Source of the DNA: an uncultured Schaedlerella sp.
GTDB taxonomy: Bacteria; Bacillota; Clostridia; Lachnospirales; Lachnospiraceae
DNA length: 64,000 nt
Reading direction: 5' to 3'
Assembly: GCA_934435195.1 (NCBI GenBank)
Contig: CAKSAJ010000007.1
Coordinates: forward strand, 1 to 64,000
In this document: positions 43,571 to 53,028 of the stretch, in pieces
Position numbering within the stretch: position 1 is the first letter of the stretch
Layout: each line of letters starts with the position of its first letter
Program-made: the position numbers and the translations under genes
Notes under the pieces: generated by a model
Databases searched by the model: none
What the model saw: only the letters and a program-made list of their open reading frames with translations
Told to the model about the DNA's origin: nothing

Positions 43571-44509
43571 TTAAAATAGAGAGACAAGAGTGTATTGAAT
43601 TTTACAATAAAGCATACATAGAATACTGGCGGTCACTGCGGCTGCCAGTTTTTGTTTTGTATAGGAACATATGGACAAATCGGTATCATGAAGCATACAA
43701 TTAGTTTGGGCAACAGAGCAGAAACCTCCAAAGGCTGTGAGTCCTGTGCAAAGAATATATCGTGCCTGGAAAGAAAATGGAAGATCCATAAGAAGTTTGA
43801 GCCCATTTGTAATTTCGAGAGAAGAAAAGAATATCTGGAAAATAGGGGAACGGAATGGGATTTGCTGACAAAGTGTTAACAAGACAGAAAAAAATATGAT
43901 ATATCCGCCTATTTTTACAAGTGATTCAAAGGTGTCAAGAATCGCAAGATCAAAGGCCTCTATAGACCAGACAGGTTTGTGGAATAGAAAATGTTTATCT
44001 AACGGTGTAAAATGATAGTGCTTCCGTTCGAAAATACTGATGAGGTATGACGAGAAAAATAAAATAAAGAGAGTAGGGATTAAAAGTTTCTCTTTATTTA
44101 ATGTTTTAAGTACAAGATAATTCATGACAAAAGAAGGACTTGTGTTGTTACAGAAAGATAACAAATAACGGCCTTCTTCTTGTGGAATGAGCCCATCACG
44201 TACAAAGTCCGCAACTGTTTTCGCACCGAGAGGATAACCACACAAAAATCCAACCAGAATACAATAACTGGAAGGTTGGGATACACCGAATATGTAAGAA
44301 ATGAAACTGCCAAACATGTTTGTGATATAGCAGATATTTCTTGTAGATAAAAGAAAAGTGCTCAATAAGAGAAACGGAAACAAAGTAGGAATAATAATGT
44401 GAAACCAGAGCAAGAGTCCGTTTGAGGCTCCAAGTAAAACTGCTTTTGGAAAAATAAGCATAGATACAAACAAGATAACACTGGAAATACCAAGAAATGT
44501 TTTTTTCAT
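43571..44509 (-). CDS. ylbJ: YlbJ-family sporulation membrane protein (nucleoside-recognition domain)
   Basis: 312 residues on the minus strand, eight or so membrane helices. Motifs include LWFHIIIPTLFPFLLLS near 35, GFLCGYPLGAKTVADFV near 88 and SFCNNTSPSFV near 120, typical of YlbJ. YlbJ is a mother-cell membrane protein needed for proper spore formation in Bacillus, and lies near coaD there too. ATG at 44509 follows GGAG. The gene is convergent with the coiled-coil gene, 16 bases apart. Confidence 0.87.
   Translation of the reverse strand: MKKTFLGISSVILFVSMLIFPKAVLLGASNGLLLWFHIIIPTLFPFLLLSTFLLSTRNICYITNMFGSFISYIFGVSQPSSYCILVGFLCGYPLGAKTVADFVRDGLIPQEEGRYLLSFCNNTSPSFVMNYLVLKTLNKEKLLIPTLFILFFSSYLISIFERKHYHFTPLDKHFLFHKPVWSIEAFDLAILDTFESLVKIGGYIIFFSVLLTLCQQIPFRSPIFQIFFSSLEITNGLKLLMDLPFSFQARYILCTGLTAFGGFCSVAQTNCMLHDTDLSICSYTKQKLAAAVTASILCMLYCKIQYTLVSLF
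43625..43654 (+). terminator. plus-strand terminator inside the ylbJ coding end
   Basis: ACTGGC (43625-43630) pairs with GCCAGT (43644-43649), followed by TTTTTGTTTT. It lies 70 bases after the coiled-coil gene and within the convergent ylbJ gene. Confidence 0.5.
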
Positions 44510-44668
44510 AAAGAGTACTCCATTCCGATGGTCCAAGAAAAGACGGGTTACTAAAGATATATGAAACAACTTGATTTTTTATGATTCCTGTGACACAATG
44601 AAGTATGATGTGATTATTGCATATAATGTGAAAGACAGTGAAAATAAAGACACGAGGAATGTAATAGA

Positions 44669-46063
44669 ATGATAAAATTACCGGAAAAATTTGAGAATAA
44701 AATGAAAGAATTACTGCAGGACGAATATGATGATTATTTGCAGTGTTATGATGAACCGCGCTATTATGGATTGCGTGTGAATACAAATAAAATATCAGTA
44801 GAAGATTTTTTGAAGATTGCGCCATGGCCATTAACACCGGTTCCATGGATACCAAATGGATTTTATTATGATGGAGATAAAATACAGCCGTCGAAACATC
44901 CATATTATTTTGCAGGATTGTATTATCTTCAGGAGCCAAGTGCAATGACACCTGCAAGCCGTATTCCGGTTGAGCCAGGAGAACGTGTTCTGGATGTATG
45001 TGCTGCTCCTGGAGGAAAAGCTACAGAATTAGGAGCAAAACTAAAAGGAGAGGGTGTACTGATCGCCAATGATATCAGCAATTCAAGAGCAAGAGGGCTG
45101 CTTAAAAATCTGGAACTCTTTGGTATTGGCAATATGATGGTGATCAGTGAAGAGCCGGGAAAACTTGTGGAATATTTTCCAGAGTATTTTGATAAGATAT
45201 TAATTGATGCACCTTGTTCCGGAGAGGGAATGTTCCGAAAAGATAAAAAGATGGTAAAAGCATGGGAAGAGCATGGACCGGAATTCTTTTCAAAATTGCA
45301 AAGAAGTATCATTACACAGGCAGCAGCAATGTTGAAACCGGGTGGAATGATATTATATTCAACCTGCACGTTTGATCCGTTGGAAAATGAGAAAACAGTA
45401 GAATACCTGCTTGAGACATGTCCTGAGTTTAAAATTTGTGACATGGAGGGATATGAGGGCTTCTGTGAAGGAATTCCGAAATATGTTGAAGATCATAGTG
45501 AAGAATATCGCAAGACAGTTCGTATTTTCCCACATAAGATGCAAGGAGAAGGTCATTATCTTGCTTTAGTAAAGAAAGGTGATGATAATACAGAAAGAAA
45601 AAATGAAAAAACAGCAAAACCTAAAAGTGGGGCAAAAAAACTTCCAGAAGAATTGGAACAGTTTTTAAAGGAGCTGGCGTGGGATATTGATAAATCTCGA
45701 TTGGATATTCGTGAAGAGCGTGTTTACTATATGCCAGAGAATCTTCCGATGTTAAAAGGAGTGCGTTTCCTTCGTTCAGGACTTTTGCTGGGAGAAGTGA
45801 AAAAGAATCGTTTTGAGCCAAGTCAGGCGCTTGCGATGTGTCTAAAAAAGGAGGAATATCCACGCATATTAGATTTGCCGGTGTCAGACGACAGAGTAAT
45901 AAAATACTTAAAAGGGGAAACACTGGATGTAGAAGATATTACTTCAAGGAAAGAAAAAGGATGGTATCTTGTCTGTGTAGATGGATATCCGTTAGGCTTT
46001 GGAAAACTTGCAAATCAGACGTTGAAGAATAAATATCTTCCGGGTTGGCGTTGGATGTCATAA
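44669..46063 (+). CDS. 16S rRNA m5C methyltransferase, RsmF/RsmB-like
   Basis: 464 residues. The NOL1/NOP2/Sun core (about 70-310) has LDVCAAPGGKATELG near 108, the active-site cysteine segments DAPCSGEGMFRKD near 179 and LYSTCTFDPLENE near 229. A C-terminal region (about 330-460) matches the RsmF extension and RNA-binding PUA-like part. It methylates cytosine C5 in 16S rRNA. GAGGAA precedes the ATG. First of a run of RNA-modification genes. Confidence 0.92.
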   Translation: MIKLPEKFENKMKELLQDEYDDYLQCYDEPRYYGLRVNTNKISVEDFLKIAPWPLTPVPWIPNGFYYDGDKIQPSKHPYYFAGLYYLQEPSAMTPASRIPVEPGERVLDVCAAPGGKATELGAKLKGEGVLIANDISNSRARGLLKNLELFGIGNMMVISEEPGKLVEYFPEYFDKILIDAPCSGEGMFRKDKKMVKAWEEHGPEFFSKLQRSIITQAAAMLKPGGMILYSTCTFDPLENEKTVEYLLETCPEFKICDMEGYEGFCEGIPKYVEDHSEEYRKTVRIFPHKMQGEGHYLALVKKGDDNTERKNEKTAKPKSGAKKLPEELEQFLKELAWDIDKSRLDIREERVYYMPENLPMLKGVRFLRSGLLLGEVKKNRFEPSQALAMCLKKEEYPRILDLPVSDDRVIKYLKGETLDVEDITSRKEKGWYLVCVDGYPLGFGKLANQTLKNKYLPGWRWMS

Positions 46064-46115
46064 TAAGGAACACTTTTAAAGGCCGGTGTTAAGCATTTAA
46101 AGTAGGAGAAGAAAG

Positions 46116-46832
46116 ATGAAAATTAGATTGGATAAGTATCTTGCTGATATGGGAAAGGGTACACGAAGTGAAGTAAAGAAAGCGATTGGTAAAGGACTTG
46201 TCCGGGTAAATAATGAGATTGTCAAGAAGCCGGAAACAAAGCTGGATACAGATTCAGACCATGTTTTGTTTGACGGTGTTTTGGTGGGATATGCACAGTA
46301 TGAATATTATATGTTAAATAAGCCGGCCGGTGTGATTTCAGCAACGGAAGATAAACGCGAAAAAACAGTAATAGATTTAATTACAGAGAAGAAGAGAAAA
46401 GATCTTTTCCCTGTCGGAAGACTTGATCGAGATACAGAAGGATTGTTGCTTATTTCAAATGATGGTGAACTTGCACATAGACTTTTGTCACCATCAAAGC
46501 ATGTGGATAAAGTGTATTATGCAAAAATTGATGGTAAGGTAACAATTGAAGATGTAGAGGCATTTCAACAAGGGGTTGACATAGGAGAAGAGAAATTGAC
46601 TCGTCCTGCAAAGCTTCGGATTTTAAAATCAGGAACACAGTCAGAAATTGAGCTTACGATATGCGAAGGTAAGTTTCATCAAGTAAAGAGAATGTTTCAG
46701 GCAGTAGGAAAAGAAGTAGTATATTTGAAACGTCTTCAGATGGGAACATTAATTTTAGACGAATCATTGAAGCCGGGAGAATACCGTGAATTGACAGAAC
46801 AGGAGATTGCAGATTTATGTTTTTACCAATAA
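46116..46832 (+). CDS. 16S rRNA pseudouridine synthase, RsuA family
   Basis: 238 residues. An N-terminal S4 RNA-binding domain (1-45) is followed by the RsuA catalytic core with the aspartate in GRLDRDTEGLLLIS near 104, and KFHQVKRMF near 185. It isomerises a single uridine (position 516 in E. coli) in 16S rRNA, though RluB-like specificity cannot be excluded. The next gene begins within its last 16 bases. Confidence 0.92.
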   Translation: MKIRLDKYLADMGKGTRSEVKKAIGKGLVRVNNEIVKKPETKLDTDSDHVLFDGVLVGYAQYEYYMLNKPAGVISATEDKREKTVIDLITEKKRKDLFPVGRLDRDTEGLLLISNDGELAHRLLSPSKHVDKVYYAKIDGKVTIEDVEAFQQGVDIGEEKLTRPAKLRILKSGTQSEIELTICEGKFHQVKRMFQAVGKEVVYLKRLQMGTLILDESLKPGEYRELTEQEIADLCFYQ

Positions 46833-48760
46833 GTAAAGAAGATATGAAGAAGAGAGGATGGGAGCAGGTAGACTTCGTATATGTAATTGGAGATGCCTAT
46901 GTGGACCATCCTTCTTTTGGTCATGCAATTATAAGCAGAATATTGGAATCCAGGGGATATAAAGTGGGGATTATATCACAACCAGACTGGAAAGATAAAA
47001 ATAGTGTAACGATTTTTGGAGAACCAAGACTTGGTTTTCTTGTATCGGCAGGAAATATGGATTCCATGGTAAACCATTATTCTGTTTCGAAAAAAAGAAG
47101 ACCATCCGATGCGTATACACCCGGAGGAGTGATGGGGAAGCGACCAGACTATGCGGCGGTTGTATATGGCAATCTAATTCGTCAGACTTATAAGAATACA
47201 CCAATTATTCTTGGCGGAATCGAGGCAAGTTTACGCCGATTGGCACATTATGATTATTGGTCAGATAAAGTGAAGCGTTCTGTTCTGCTAGATTCAGGGG
47301 CAGATATGATTTCTTATGGAATGGGCGAGCGCTCTATTGTAGAGATTGCAGATGCATTGAATGCAGGAATTGAAATACAGGATCTTACGTATTTAGACGG
47401 AACGGTTGTAAAAGTGAAAGATCTCGATTCTATATATGATGCCGAGATTTTACCTGGTTTTGAGGAAATAAAGGAAAGCAAAGAAACTTATGCCAGAAGT
47501 TTCTATAAGCAATATTGTAATACAGATCCTTTCTCTGGGAAAAGATTGGTTGAACCATATAACGAACATTTATATGTGGTGCAGAACCCACCGGCAAAAC
47601 CACTTACACAGATGGAAATGGATGATGTGTATGCACTGCCTTATATGAGAACCTTTCATCCGTCATATAAAAAAGATGGTGGGATTCCTGCAGCAAAGGA
47701 AATACAATTTAGTCTGATCAGTAATAGAGGGTGTTTTGGAGGATGCAGCTTCTGCGCATTGACATTCCATCAGGGACGTATTATTCAGACACGTAGTAAA
47801 GAATCGCTGGTCCAGGAGGCAAAATTATGTGTTCAGGAGCCAGAGTTTAAAGGATATATTCACGATGTTGGCGGACCAACAGCGAATTTCAGACAACCTG
47901 CATGTAAAAAGCAATTAAAATATGGGGCATGTACGAATAAGCAATGTTTGTTTCCGGAACCATGTAAGAACTTAGTTGCAGACCATAAAGAATATATTGA
48001 TATATTGCGTACATTGAGAAGTCTGCCAAAAGTGAAAAAGGTATTTATCCGTTCTGGTATTCGATTTGATTATTTGCTTGCAGACAAAGATCCGGCATTT
48101 TTAAAAGAACTCTGTGAATATCATGTCAGTGGACAACTAAAAGTTGCTCCGGAGCATGTTTCAGATGCAGTATTGCAGAAGATGGGAAAACCGAAAAATT
48201 CAGTGTATGAGACATTTACAAAGAAATTTTATAAGATAAATGAACAGTTGGGAAAAAAACAATATCTCGTACCATATTTGATGTCTTCACACCCAGGTTC
48301 GACACTGAAAGAAGCGGTGGAACTTGCTGAGTATTGCAGAGATTTAGGCTATATGCCGGAACAGGTACAGGATTTTTATCCAACTCCATCAACAATATCT
48401 ACATGTATGTATTATACAGGATTGGATCCAAGAACAATGGAAGCGGTTTATGTACCAAAGAATCCGCATGAAAAAGCAATGCAAAGAGCACTCATACAAT
48501 ATCGCAATCCGGCAAATTACAATCTTGTAAAAGAGGCACTGGTTAAGGCAGGAAGAACAGATCTGATTGGATTTGACGAACAATGTCTGATACGACCTAG
48601 GCAATTTGCAAAAGAAAAGCAGGATGCAGTGCCAAAACATAAAGGCACAAATGCACAAAAGAAAAAAGCAGGGACTCGTGCAAATTCAAAAAACAGAGTA
48701 GATTCTAAAAACAACAGAGCGCGCTCTGGAAAGCGAAACAAAACAGAGAAGAGACGATAG
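46817..48760 (+). CDS. YgiQ family radical SAM protein
   Basis: 647 residues. An N-terminal domain (residues 1-270: SFGHAIISRILESRGYKVGIISQPDW) precedes the radical SAM barrel with NRGCFGGCSFCALTFHQGR near 305 (CxxxCxxC 4Fe-4S motif), GGPTANFRQPACKK, and KVAPEHVSDAVL near 440. The C-terminal tail is very basic. Function is unknown in all organisms; reaction and substrate cannot be given. AGGAGA lies 10 bases upstream inside rsuA. Confidence 0.92.
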   Translation: MFLPISKEDMKKRGWEQVDFVYVIGDAYVDHPSFGHAIISRILESRGYKVGIISQPDWKDKNSVTIFGEPRLGFLVSAGNMDSMVNHYSVSKKRRPSDAYTPGGVMGKRPDYAAVVYGNLIRQTYKNTPIILGGIEASLRRLAHYDYWSDKVKRSVLLDSGADMISYGMGERSIVEIADALNAGIEIQDLTYLDGTVVKVKDLDSIYDAEILPGFEEIKESKETYARSFYKQYCNTDPFSGKRLVEPYNEHLYVVQNPPAKPLTQMEMDDVYALPYMRTFHPSYKKDGGIPAAKEIQFSLISNRGCFGGCSFCALTFHQGRIIQTRSKESLVQEAKLCVQEPEFKGYIHDVGGPTANFRQPACKKQLKYGACTNKQCLFPEPCKNLVADHKEYIDILRTLRSLPKVKKVFIRSGIRFDYLLADKDPAFLKELCEYHVSGQLKVAPEHVSDAVLQKMGKPKNSVYETFTKKFYKINEQLGKKQYLVPYLMSSHPGSTLKEAVELAEYCRDLGYMPEQVQDFYPTPSTISTCMYYTGLDPRTMEAVYVPKNPHEKAMQRALIQYRNPANYNLVKEALVKAGRTDLIGFDEQCLIRPRQFAKEKQDAVPKHKGTNAQKKKAGTRANSKNRVDSKNNRARSGKRNKTEKRR

Positions 48761-48770
48761 GAGGTTGAAT

Positions 48771-49535
48771 ATGAAAATAGCAATCGTTACAGGAGCTTCT
48801 TCTGGAATGGGAAGAGAATTTACAAAACAAATTACACATTTCTATAAAAATCTAGACGAAATCTGGGTAATTGCCAGACGAAAAGAGCGGTTGGAAGAGT
48901 TAGAAAAAACATTGCTGGTACCAGTGAGAATATTTTGCGGGGATTTGCTCCACCCTCCGGTTTATCATGAATTAAGGACAGCGTTAGAGGAAGAAAAGCC
49001 AGATATACGTATGCTGGTAAATGCGGCCGGATTCGGGAAAAGTGGACTGGCAGAAGATATTTTAAAGGAAGATCCAAAAGTGCAATTAAAGATGATCGAC
49101 CTGAATTGTATTGCGTTATCCAGAATGACATTTTTGTGTCTGAAATATATGAAGGAAGGAAGCAGGATTATTAACCTGGCTTCTGCGGCAGCATTTTGTC
49201 CGCAACCAGAGTTTGCTGTGTACGCTGCTACAAAATCCTATGTTTTGAGTTTTTCAAGAGGATTAAACCGAGAATTAGAATCACGTAATGTTTACGTAAC
49301 TGCAGTATGTCCCGGACCTGTAGACACAGAGTTCTTTGAAGTATCAGGGGAACTGGAAAATGTGTTGAAAAAATTAACTCTTGTAAAAGCCTCAAATGTG
49401 GTCAAAAAAGCACTGCAGGATTCAAGAAAGAGAAAAGAAGTTTCAGTTTATGGAATAGCAATGAAATGTGCCTGGGCAGGGACAAAAGTGATTCCACATT
49501 CTGTGATATTAAAAGCAATGACGAGAAAGAAGTAA
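48771..49535 (+). CDS. short-chain dehydrogenase/reductase
   Basis: 254 residues. Nucleotide-binding TGASSGMG (9-16), NAAG near 87, catalytic Ser in NLASAAAF near 138 and YAATK near 151. Basic RRKERLEELEK after strand 2 suggests NADP(H). The substrate is unknown; relatives include YqjQ/DltE-like reductases. The ATG at 48771 is preferred since AGGAGG ends 6 bases upstream; an in-frame TTG at 48765 is too near. Confidence 0.88.
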   Translation: MKIAIVTGASSGMGREFTKQITHFYKNLDEIWVIARRKERLEELEKTLLVPVRIFCGDLLHPPVYHELRTALEEEKPDIRMLVNAAGFGKSGLAEDILKEDPKVQLKMIDLNCIALSRMTFLCLKYMKEGSRIINLASAAAFCPQPEFAVYAATKSYVLSFSRGLNRELESRNVYVTAVCPGPVDTEFFEVSGELENVLKKLTLVKASNVVKKALQDSRKRKEVSVYGIAMKCAWAGTKVIPHSVILKAMTRKK

Positions 49536-49551
49536 GGAGATAATATTACAA

Positions 49552-50130
49552 ATGAAGAAAAGGAAAAAAGGTTCTCCGGGATATCTGGATTATAAAAAAA
49601 GAATGGAAATTCTTCGTGCAGTGATTTATTTTTTAATCGTTGCAGCAATCATATTACTGGGGTACAGCCAGACCCATACAAAGAAGAATTTACTTACAGT
49701 GGTTGGAATTGTAGGATGTCTGCCGGCCTGTAAAGTATTGGTTGGGGTGATTACAAGGTGGCCGTATCATTCTATTGCTGTAGAGAAGGCGAAAGAGATT
49801 ACTCAGAAAGCATCTCTTCTTACTTTGGCATTTGATCTTGTGGTGACAAGTACAGAAAAAATCATGCCAATCGAGTGCGTTGCGATTTCAGGAAATAAAA
49901 TATTTGGATATGTTTCTAATCCAAAAGTAGATTTGAATTATGCAGCGAAGCATATTAAAACGATTTTGAATCAAAATCAATATGAAGGATTAACAGTAAA
50001 GTTGTTTGATCAGTATTCTGCATTTCTGGCAAGAGCAGAAGGCCTTAATAATATTCAGGCGATTGAGAAAAATGATATGAAAGAGTATGAAGAGGGCATA
50101 AAAAATATTATTTTAAATATTTCTCTATAA
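49552..50130 (+). CDS. hypothetical membrane protein
   Basis: 192 residues, not recognised. A basic N-terminus, then two membrane helices (about 22-42 and 46-66), then a soluble domain (about 75-190) with NPKVDLNYAAKHIKTIL and GLTVKLFDQYSAFLARAEG. No catalytic motif seen. It is 16 bases after the SDR gene and 25 bases before the RluA-like gene, within a long same-strand run. I recall such proteins as unnamed families in Lachnospiraceae. Confidence 0.75.
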   Translation: MKKRKKGSPGYLDYKKRMEILRAVIYFLIVAAIILLGYSQTHTKKNLLTVVGIVGCLPACKVLVGVITRWPYHSIAVEKAKEITQKASLLTLAFDLVVTSTEKIMPIECVAISGNKIFGYVSNPKVDLNYAAKHIKTILNQNQYEGLTVKLFDQYSAFLARAEGLNNIQAIEKNDMKEYEEGIKNIILNISL

Positions 50131-50155
50131 AAGCAGATAAAGAAAAGGATATATT

Positions 50156-51136
50156 ATGCAAGAATTACATGTGACAGAGAATGAAGCGGGACAACGGTTG
50201 GATAAACTTTTGGCTAAATTTTTGAATCAGGCTCCAAAAAGTTTTCTATACAAAATGATGAGAAAAAAGAATATTGTCCTGAACGGGAAAAAATGTACAG
50301 GAAATGAGAAACTGAAACAAGGTGACAGTATAAAATTATTTTTTTCAGATGAGACAATAGAGAAGTTTTCAGCAGGGACTTATGCAATACCAAAGAAAGA
50401 AAAAATAAATATGCTCCCGATTATATATGAAGATGAACAGGTTTTGCTTATGAATAAACCGGTAGGTGTATTATCACAGAAAGCGAAGGATTCCGATGTA
50501 TCTGCAGTTGAGATATTGATAAATTATTTGATGGAAACAGACCAGCTTTCTAAAGAGCAGTTCAGAACCTTTCATCCGTCCATCTGCAATCGGCTGGATC
50601 GGAATACGAGTGGAATTTTGGTGGCCGGAAAAACATTACCGGCACTTCAGGAAATGAATCGTTTCTTTAAAGAGCGTACAATTGCAAAATACTATCGGTG
50701 TCTTGTAAAAGGCAGAGTAATAAAAAACGAGGAATACATCAAAGGGTATTTGGTAAAAGACCAGAAAACAAACAAGGTGAGTATAACAAAGAAAAAGACA
50801 GAAGAAGGTGTTCCAATAGAAACAGAATATTGTGTTATTCAAAGTAATGACGAAGTGAGTTTGTTGGAAGTGCATCTTATTACCGGAAAGACACATCAGA
50901 TTCGGGCACATCTTGCATCCATAGGACATCCTATTATTGGAGATTACAAATATGGGGATAAGCAGATCAATGAGATGTACCGACAAGCATATGGTTTAAA
51001 ATCGCAGCTTTTACATGCGTACCGATTGGAAATGCCATCATCGAATGGAAGTCTGGCATATTTAAACGATAAAAAATTTGTCGCTGAACTTCCGGATAAA
51101 TTTATTAAAATCTGTAAGGATAAGGGTGTGTTATAA
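50156..51136 (+). CDS. RluA-family pseudouridine synthase
   Basis: 326 residues. N-terminal S4-like domain (about 8-70) and a RluA catalytic core with HPSICNRLDRNTSGILVAGK near 140-160 (catalytic Asp in RLDRNT) and HLITGKTHQIRAHL near 240. It modifies uridines in rRNA or tRNA; the exact position cannot be assigned. It shares the base pair A51136 with the recU start (TAATG). Confidence 0.92.
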   Translation: MQELHVTENEAGQRLDKLLAKFLNQAPKSFLYKMMRKKNIVLNGKKCTGNEKLKQGDSIKLFFSDETIEKFSAGTYAIPKKEKINMLPIIYEDEQVLLMNKPVGVLSQKAKDSDVSAVEILINYLMETDQLSKEQFRTFHPSICNRLDRNTSGILVAGKTLPALQEMNRFFKERTIAKYYRCLVKGRVIKNEEYIKGYLVKDQKTNKVSITKKKTEEGVPIETEYCVIQSNDEVSLLEVHLITGKTHQIRAHLASIGHPIIGDYKYGDKQINEMYRQAYGLKSQLLHAYRLEMPSSNGSLAYLNDKKFVAELPDKFIKICKDKGVL

Positions 51137-51669
51137 TGGGAACATGGAATTCCAGAGGACTTAGAGGATCTACACTGGAAGATTTGATAAACCGGACCAA
51201 TGAGCAGTATGAAGAATTGGGACTTGCATTGATCCAGAAGATTCCAACACCGATCACTCCGGTGCAGATAGATAAAGAACATCGGCATATCACACTGGCA
51301 TATTTTGATAAAATCAGTACAGTAGATTATATCGGTGCAGTGCAGGGGATTCCTATCTGTTTTGATGCAAAAGAATGTAGTGCGGATACATTTCCGTTGC
51401 AGAATGTACATGAACATCAGATTTCTTTTATGGAAAAATATGAAAAGCAGGGAGGAATTTCATTTCTGATCATATATTATACAGCAAAAGATGTGCTGTA
51501 TTATATGAGATTTGAAGAAATAAAAAAGTTTTGGGAGCGTGCAATGCAAGGCGGCCGAAAGAGTTTCCGGTTTGATGAGCTGGATTCCCAATATATTATT
51601 CAACAGAAAAACAGGGCGTTTATTCCGTATTTAAATTATGTTCAAAAGGATTTAGATACAAGGGATTGA
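51136..51669 (+). CDS. recU: Holliday junction resolvase RecU
   Basis: 177 residues. Starts GTWNSRGLRGSTLEDLI; catalytic segments DYIGAVQGIPICFDAKE near 67-83 (Asp...Glu-x-Lys type nuclease residues) and HEHQISFM near 95. Cuts four-way junctions in Firmicutes, replacing RuvC. Here it is separate from the PBP1 gene that neighbours it in Bacillus. Start overlaps the previous stop by one base. Confidence 0.94.
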   Translation: MGTWNSRGLRGSTLEDLINRTNEQYEELGLALIQKIPTPITPVQIDKEHRHITLAYFDKISTVDYIGAVQGIPICFDAKECSADTFPLQNVHEHQISFMEKYEKQGGISFLIIYYTAKDVLYYMRFEEIKKFWERAMQGGRKSFRFDELDSQYIIQQKNRAFIPYLNYVQKDLDTRD

Positions 51670-51694
51670 CATTCAGAAAGAAAATTCGTATAAT
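51666..51694 (+). promoter_or_regulatory. consensus SigA promoter of the his operon
   Basis: TTGACA (51666-51671), 17-base spacer, TATAAT (51689-51694): both hexamers are perfect. The -35 overlaps the recU stop codon (51667-51669). The hisZ start lies 51 bases downstream. Confidence 0.9.
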
Positions 51695-51744
51695 AACGTA
51701 AGATTTTAGTGTTTTAGCACGATAAAGTGAAGGGGCAAAGAATT

Positions 51745-53010
51745 ATGGAACAGAAATTACATACACCGGAAGGTGTCAGAGACATCTACAATTCAGAATG
51801 CAAGAAAAAACTGGCAGTTCAGGATAAACTACATCAGCTCTTGCATTTATACGGATATCAGGATATTCAGACACCTACATTTGAATATTTCGATGTATTC
51901 CGAAAAGAAATCGGTACAATTGATTCCAGAGAATTATATAAATTTTTTGATCGCGAGGGTAATACACTTGCGCTTCGTCCGGATATGACACCATCTATTG
52001 CAAGGGCAGTTGCAACATTATTTGAAACAGACCGTGTACCACTTCGTCTCTGTTATGTGGGTAATACATTTATCAATCGCACAAGCTATCAGGGAAGACT
52101 GAAAGAGAATACACAGCTTGGAGCGGAGTTGATCGGAGATGATTCTATTGAAGCAGATGCAGAGATGATCGCAATGGTTGTAGATGGAATGAAACAGATA
52201 GGTCTTTCTGAGTTTCAGGTGAGTATCGGACATGTTGATTTTTTGAAAAGTCTGATGGATGAGACAAAATTGTCGGAAGAAATTAAGGAAGAATTATATT
52301 CATTGATTTTGAATCGTAATTTCTTTGGAGTAGATGAAGTACTTGCAGAAAATCATGTGAGCAAAAAAATCCGTGATGAATTTCAAGTGTTGCCTGAATT
52401 GATGGGTGGAGTAGAAGTGTTGAAAAAAGCATCTGCTGTAGCCACAGACAATAAAGCAAAAAAAGCAGTTGCACGTATGCTTAAAATTTACAAGATCCTT
52501 GCTTTTTATGGAGTGGAAGATCACATTACATTTGATATGAGCATGTGTGGTAATTATGGGTATTACACCGGAGTTGTATTTAAGGCATATACATATGGAA
52601 CCGGAGATGCAGTTGTGAGTGGTGGACGTTACGACCATTTGATTGAAAAGTTTGGAAAGCAGACACCATCAATTGGATTTGCAATTATTATTGATGAGCT
52701 GATGAGTGCACTTAGTCGTCAGAAAATTGCAGTTGAAACAGAAAAGACAAATCTTATTGTATATACAGATACCACATTAAAATGGGCCGTTTCTCTTGCA
52801 AAAGAATTCCGTCTCAGAGGAAAATGTATGGAATTAATAAAAAGAGAGGAACTGGAATCAAAAGAAGTTTATGTGGAGTATGGAAGACAGATGCATGCTG
52901 TTAGTTTAATGTATCTGAATGAAAATAGAACGATTACGATGGTGAACCTGCGGAGCGGGAAAGAACGGGTAATTGATGTAGCAAAGAGGACAAAAACAGA
53001 ATCGAATTAA
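51745..53010 (+). CDS. hisZ: ATP phosphoribosyltransferase regulatory subunit
   Basis: 421 residues; a histidyl-tRNA synthetase paralogue without charging activity, needed with short HisG. HisRS-like motif 2 region (LALRPDMTPSIAR near 80) and motif 3-like segment (GRYDHLIEKFG near 292) are seen, followed by a C-terminal HGTP-like part. Begins TPEGVRDIYNSEC. ATG at 51745 is chosen after AGGGG; an earlier in-frame GTG at 51727 would be closer to the promoter without a site. It could be a hisS paralogue, but operon position settles it. Confidence 0.94.
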   Translation: MEQKLHTPEGVRDIYNSECKKKLAVQDKLHQLLHLYGYQDIQTPTFEYFDVFRKEIGTIDSRELYKFFDREGNTLALRPDMTPSIARAVATLFETDRVPLRLCYVGNTFINRTSYQGRLKENTQLGAELIGDDSIEADAEMIAMVVDGMKQIGLSEFQVSIGHVDFLKSLMDETKLSEEIKEELYSLILNRNFFGVDEVLAENHVSKKIRDEFQVLPELMGGVEVLKKASAVATDNKAKKAVARMLKIYKILAFYGVEDHITFDMSMCGNYGYYTGVVFKAYTYGTGDAVVSGGRYDHLIEKFGKQTPSIGFAIIIDELMSALSRQKIAVETEKTNLIVYTDTTLKWAVSLAKEFRLRGKCMELIKREELESKEVYVEYGRQMHAVSLMYLNENRTITMVNLRSGKERVIDVAKRTKTESN

Positions 53011-53028
53011 GAAATAGAGGGAACACAG

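Noticed and set aside
51695..51744. T-box or histidine attenuator before hisZ
   Set aside because: The leader is about 50 bases with no terminator hairpin and no T-box sequence.
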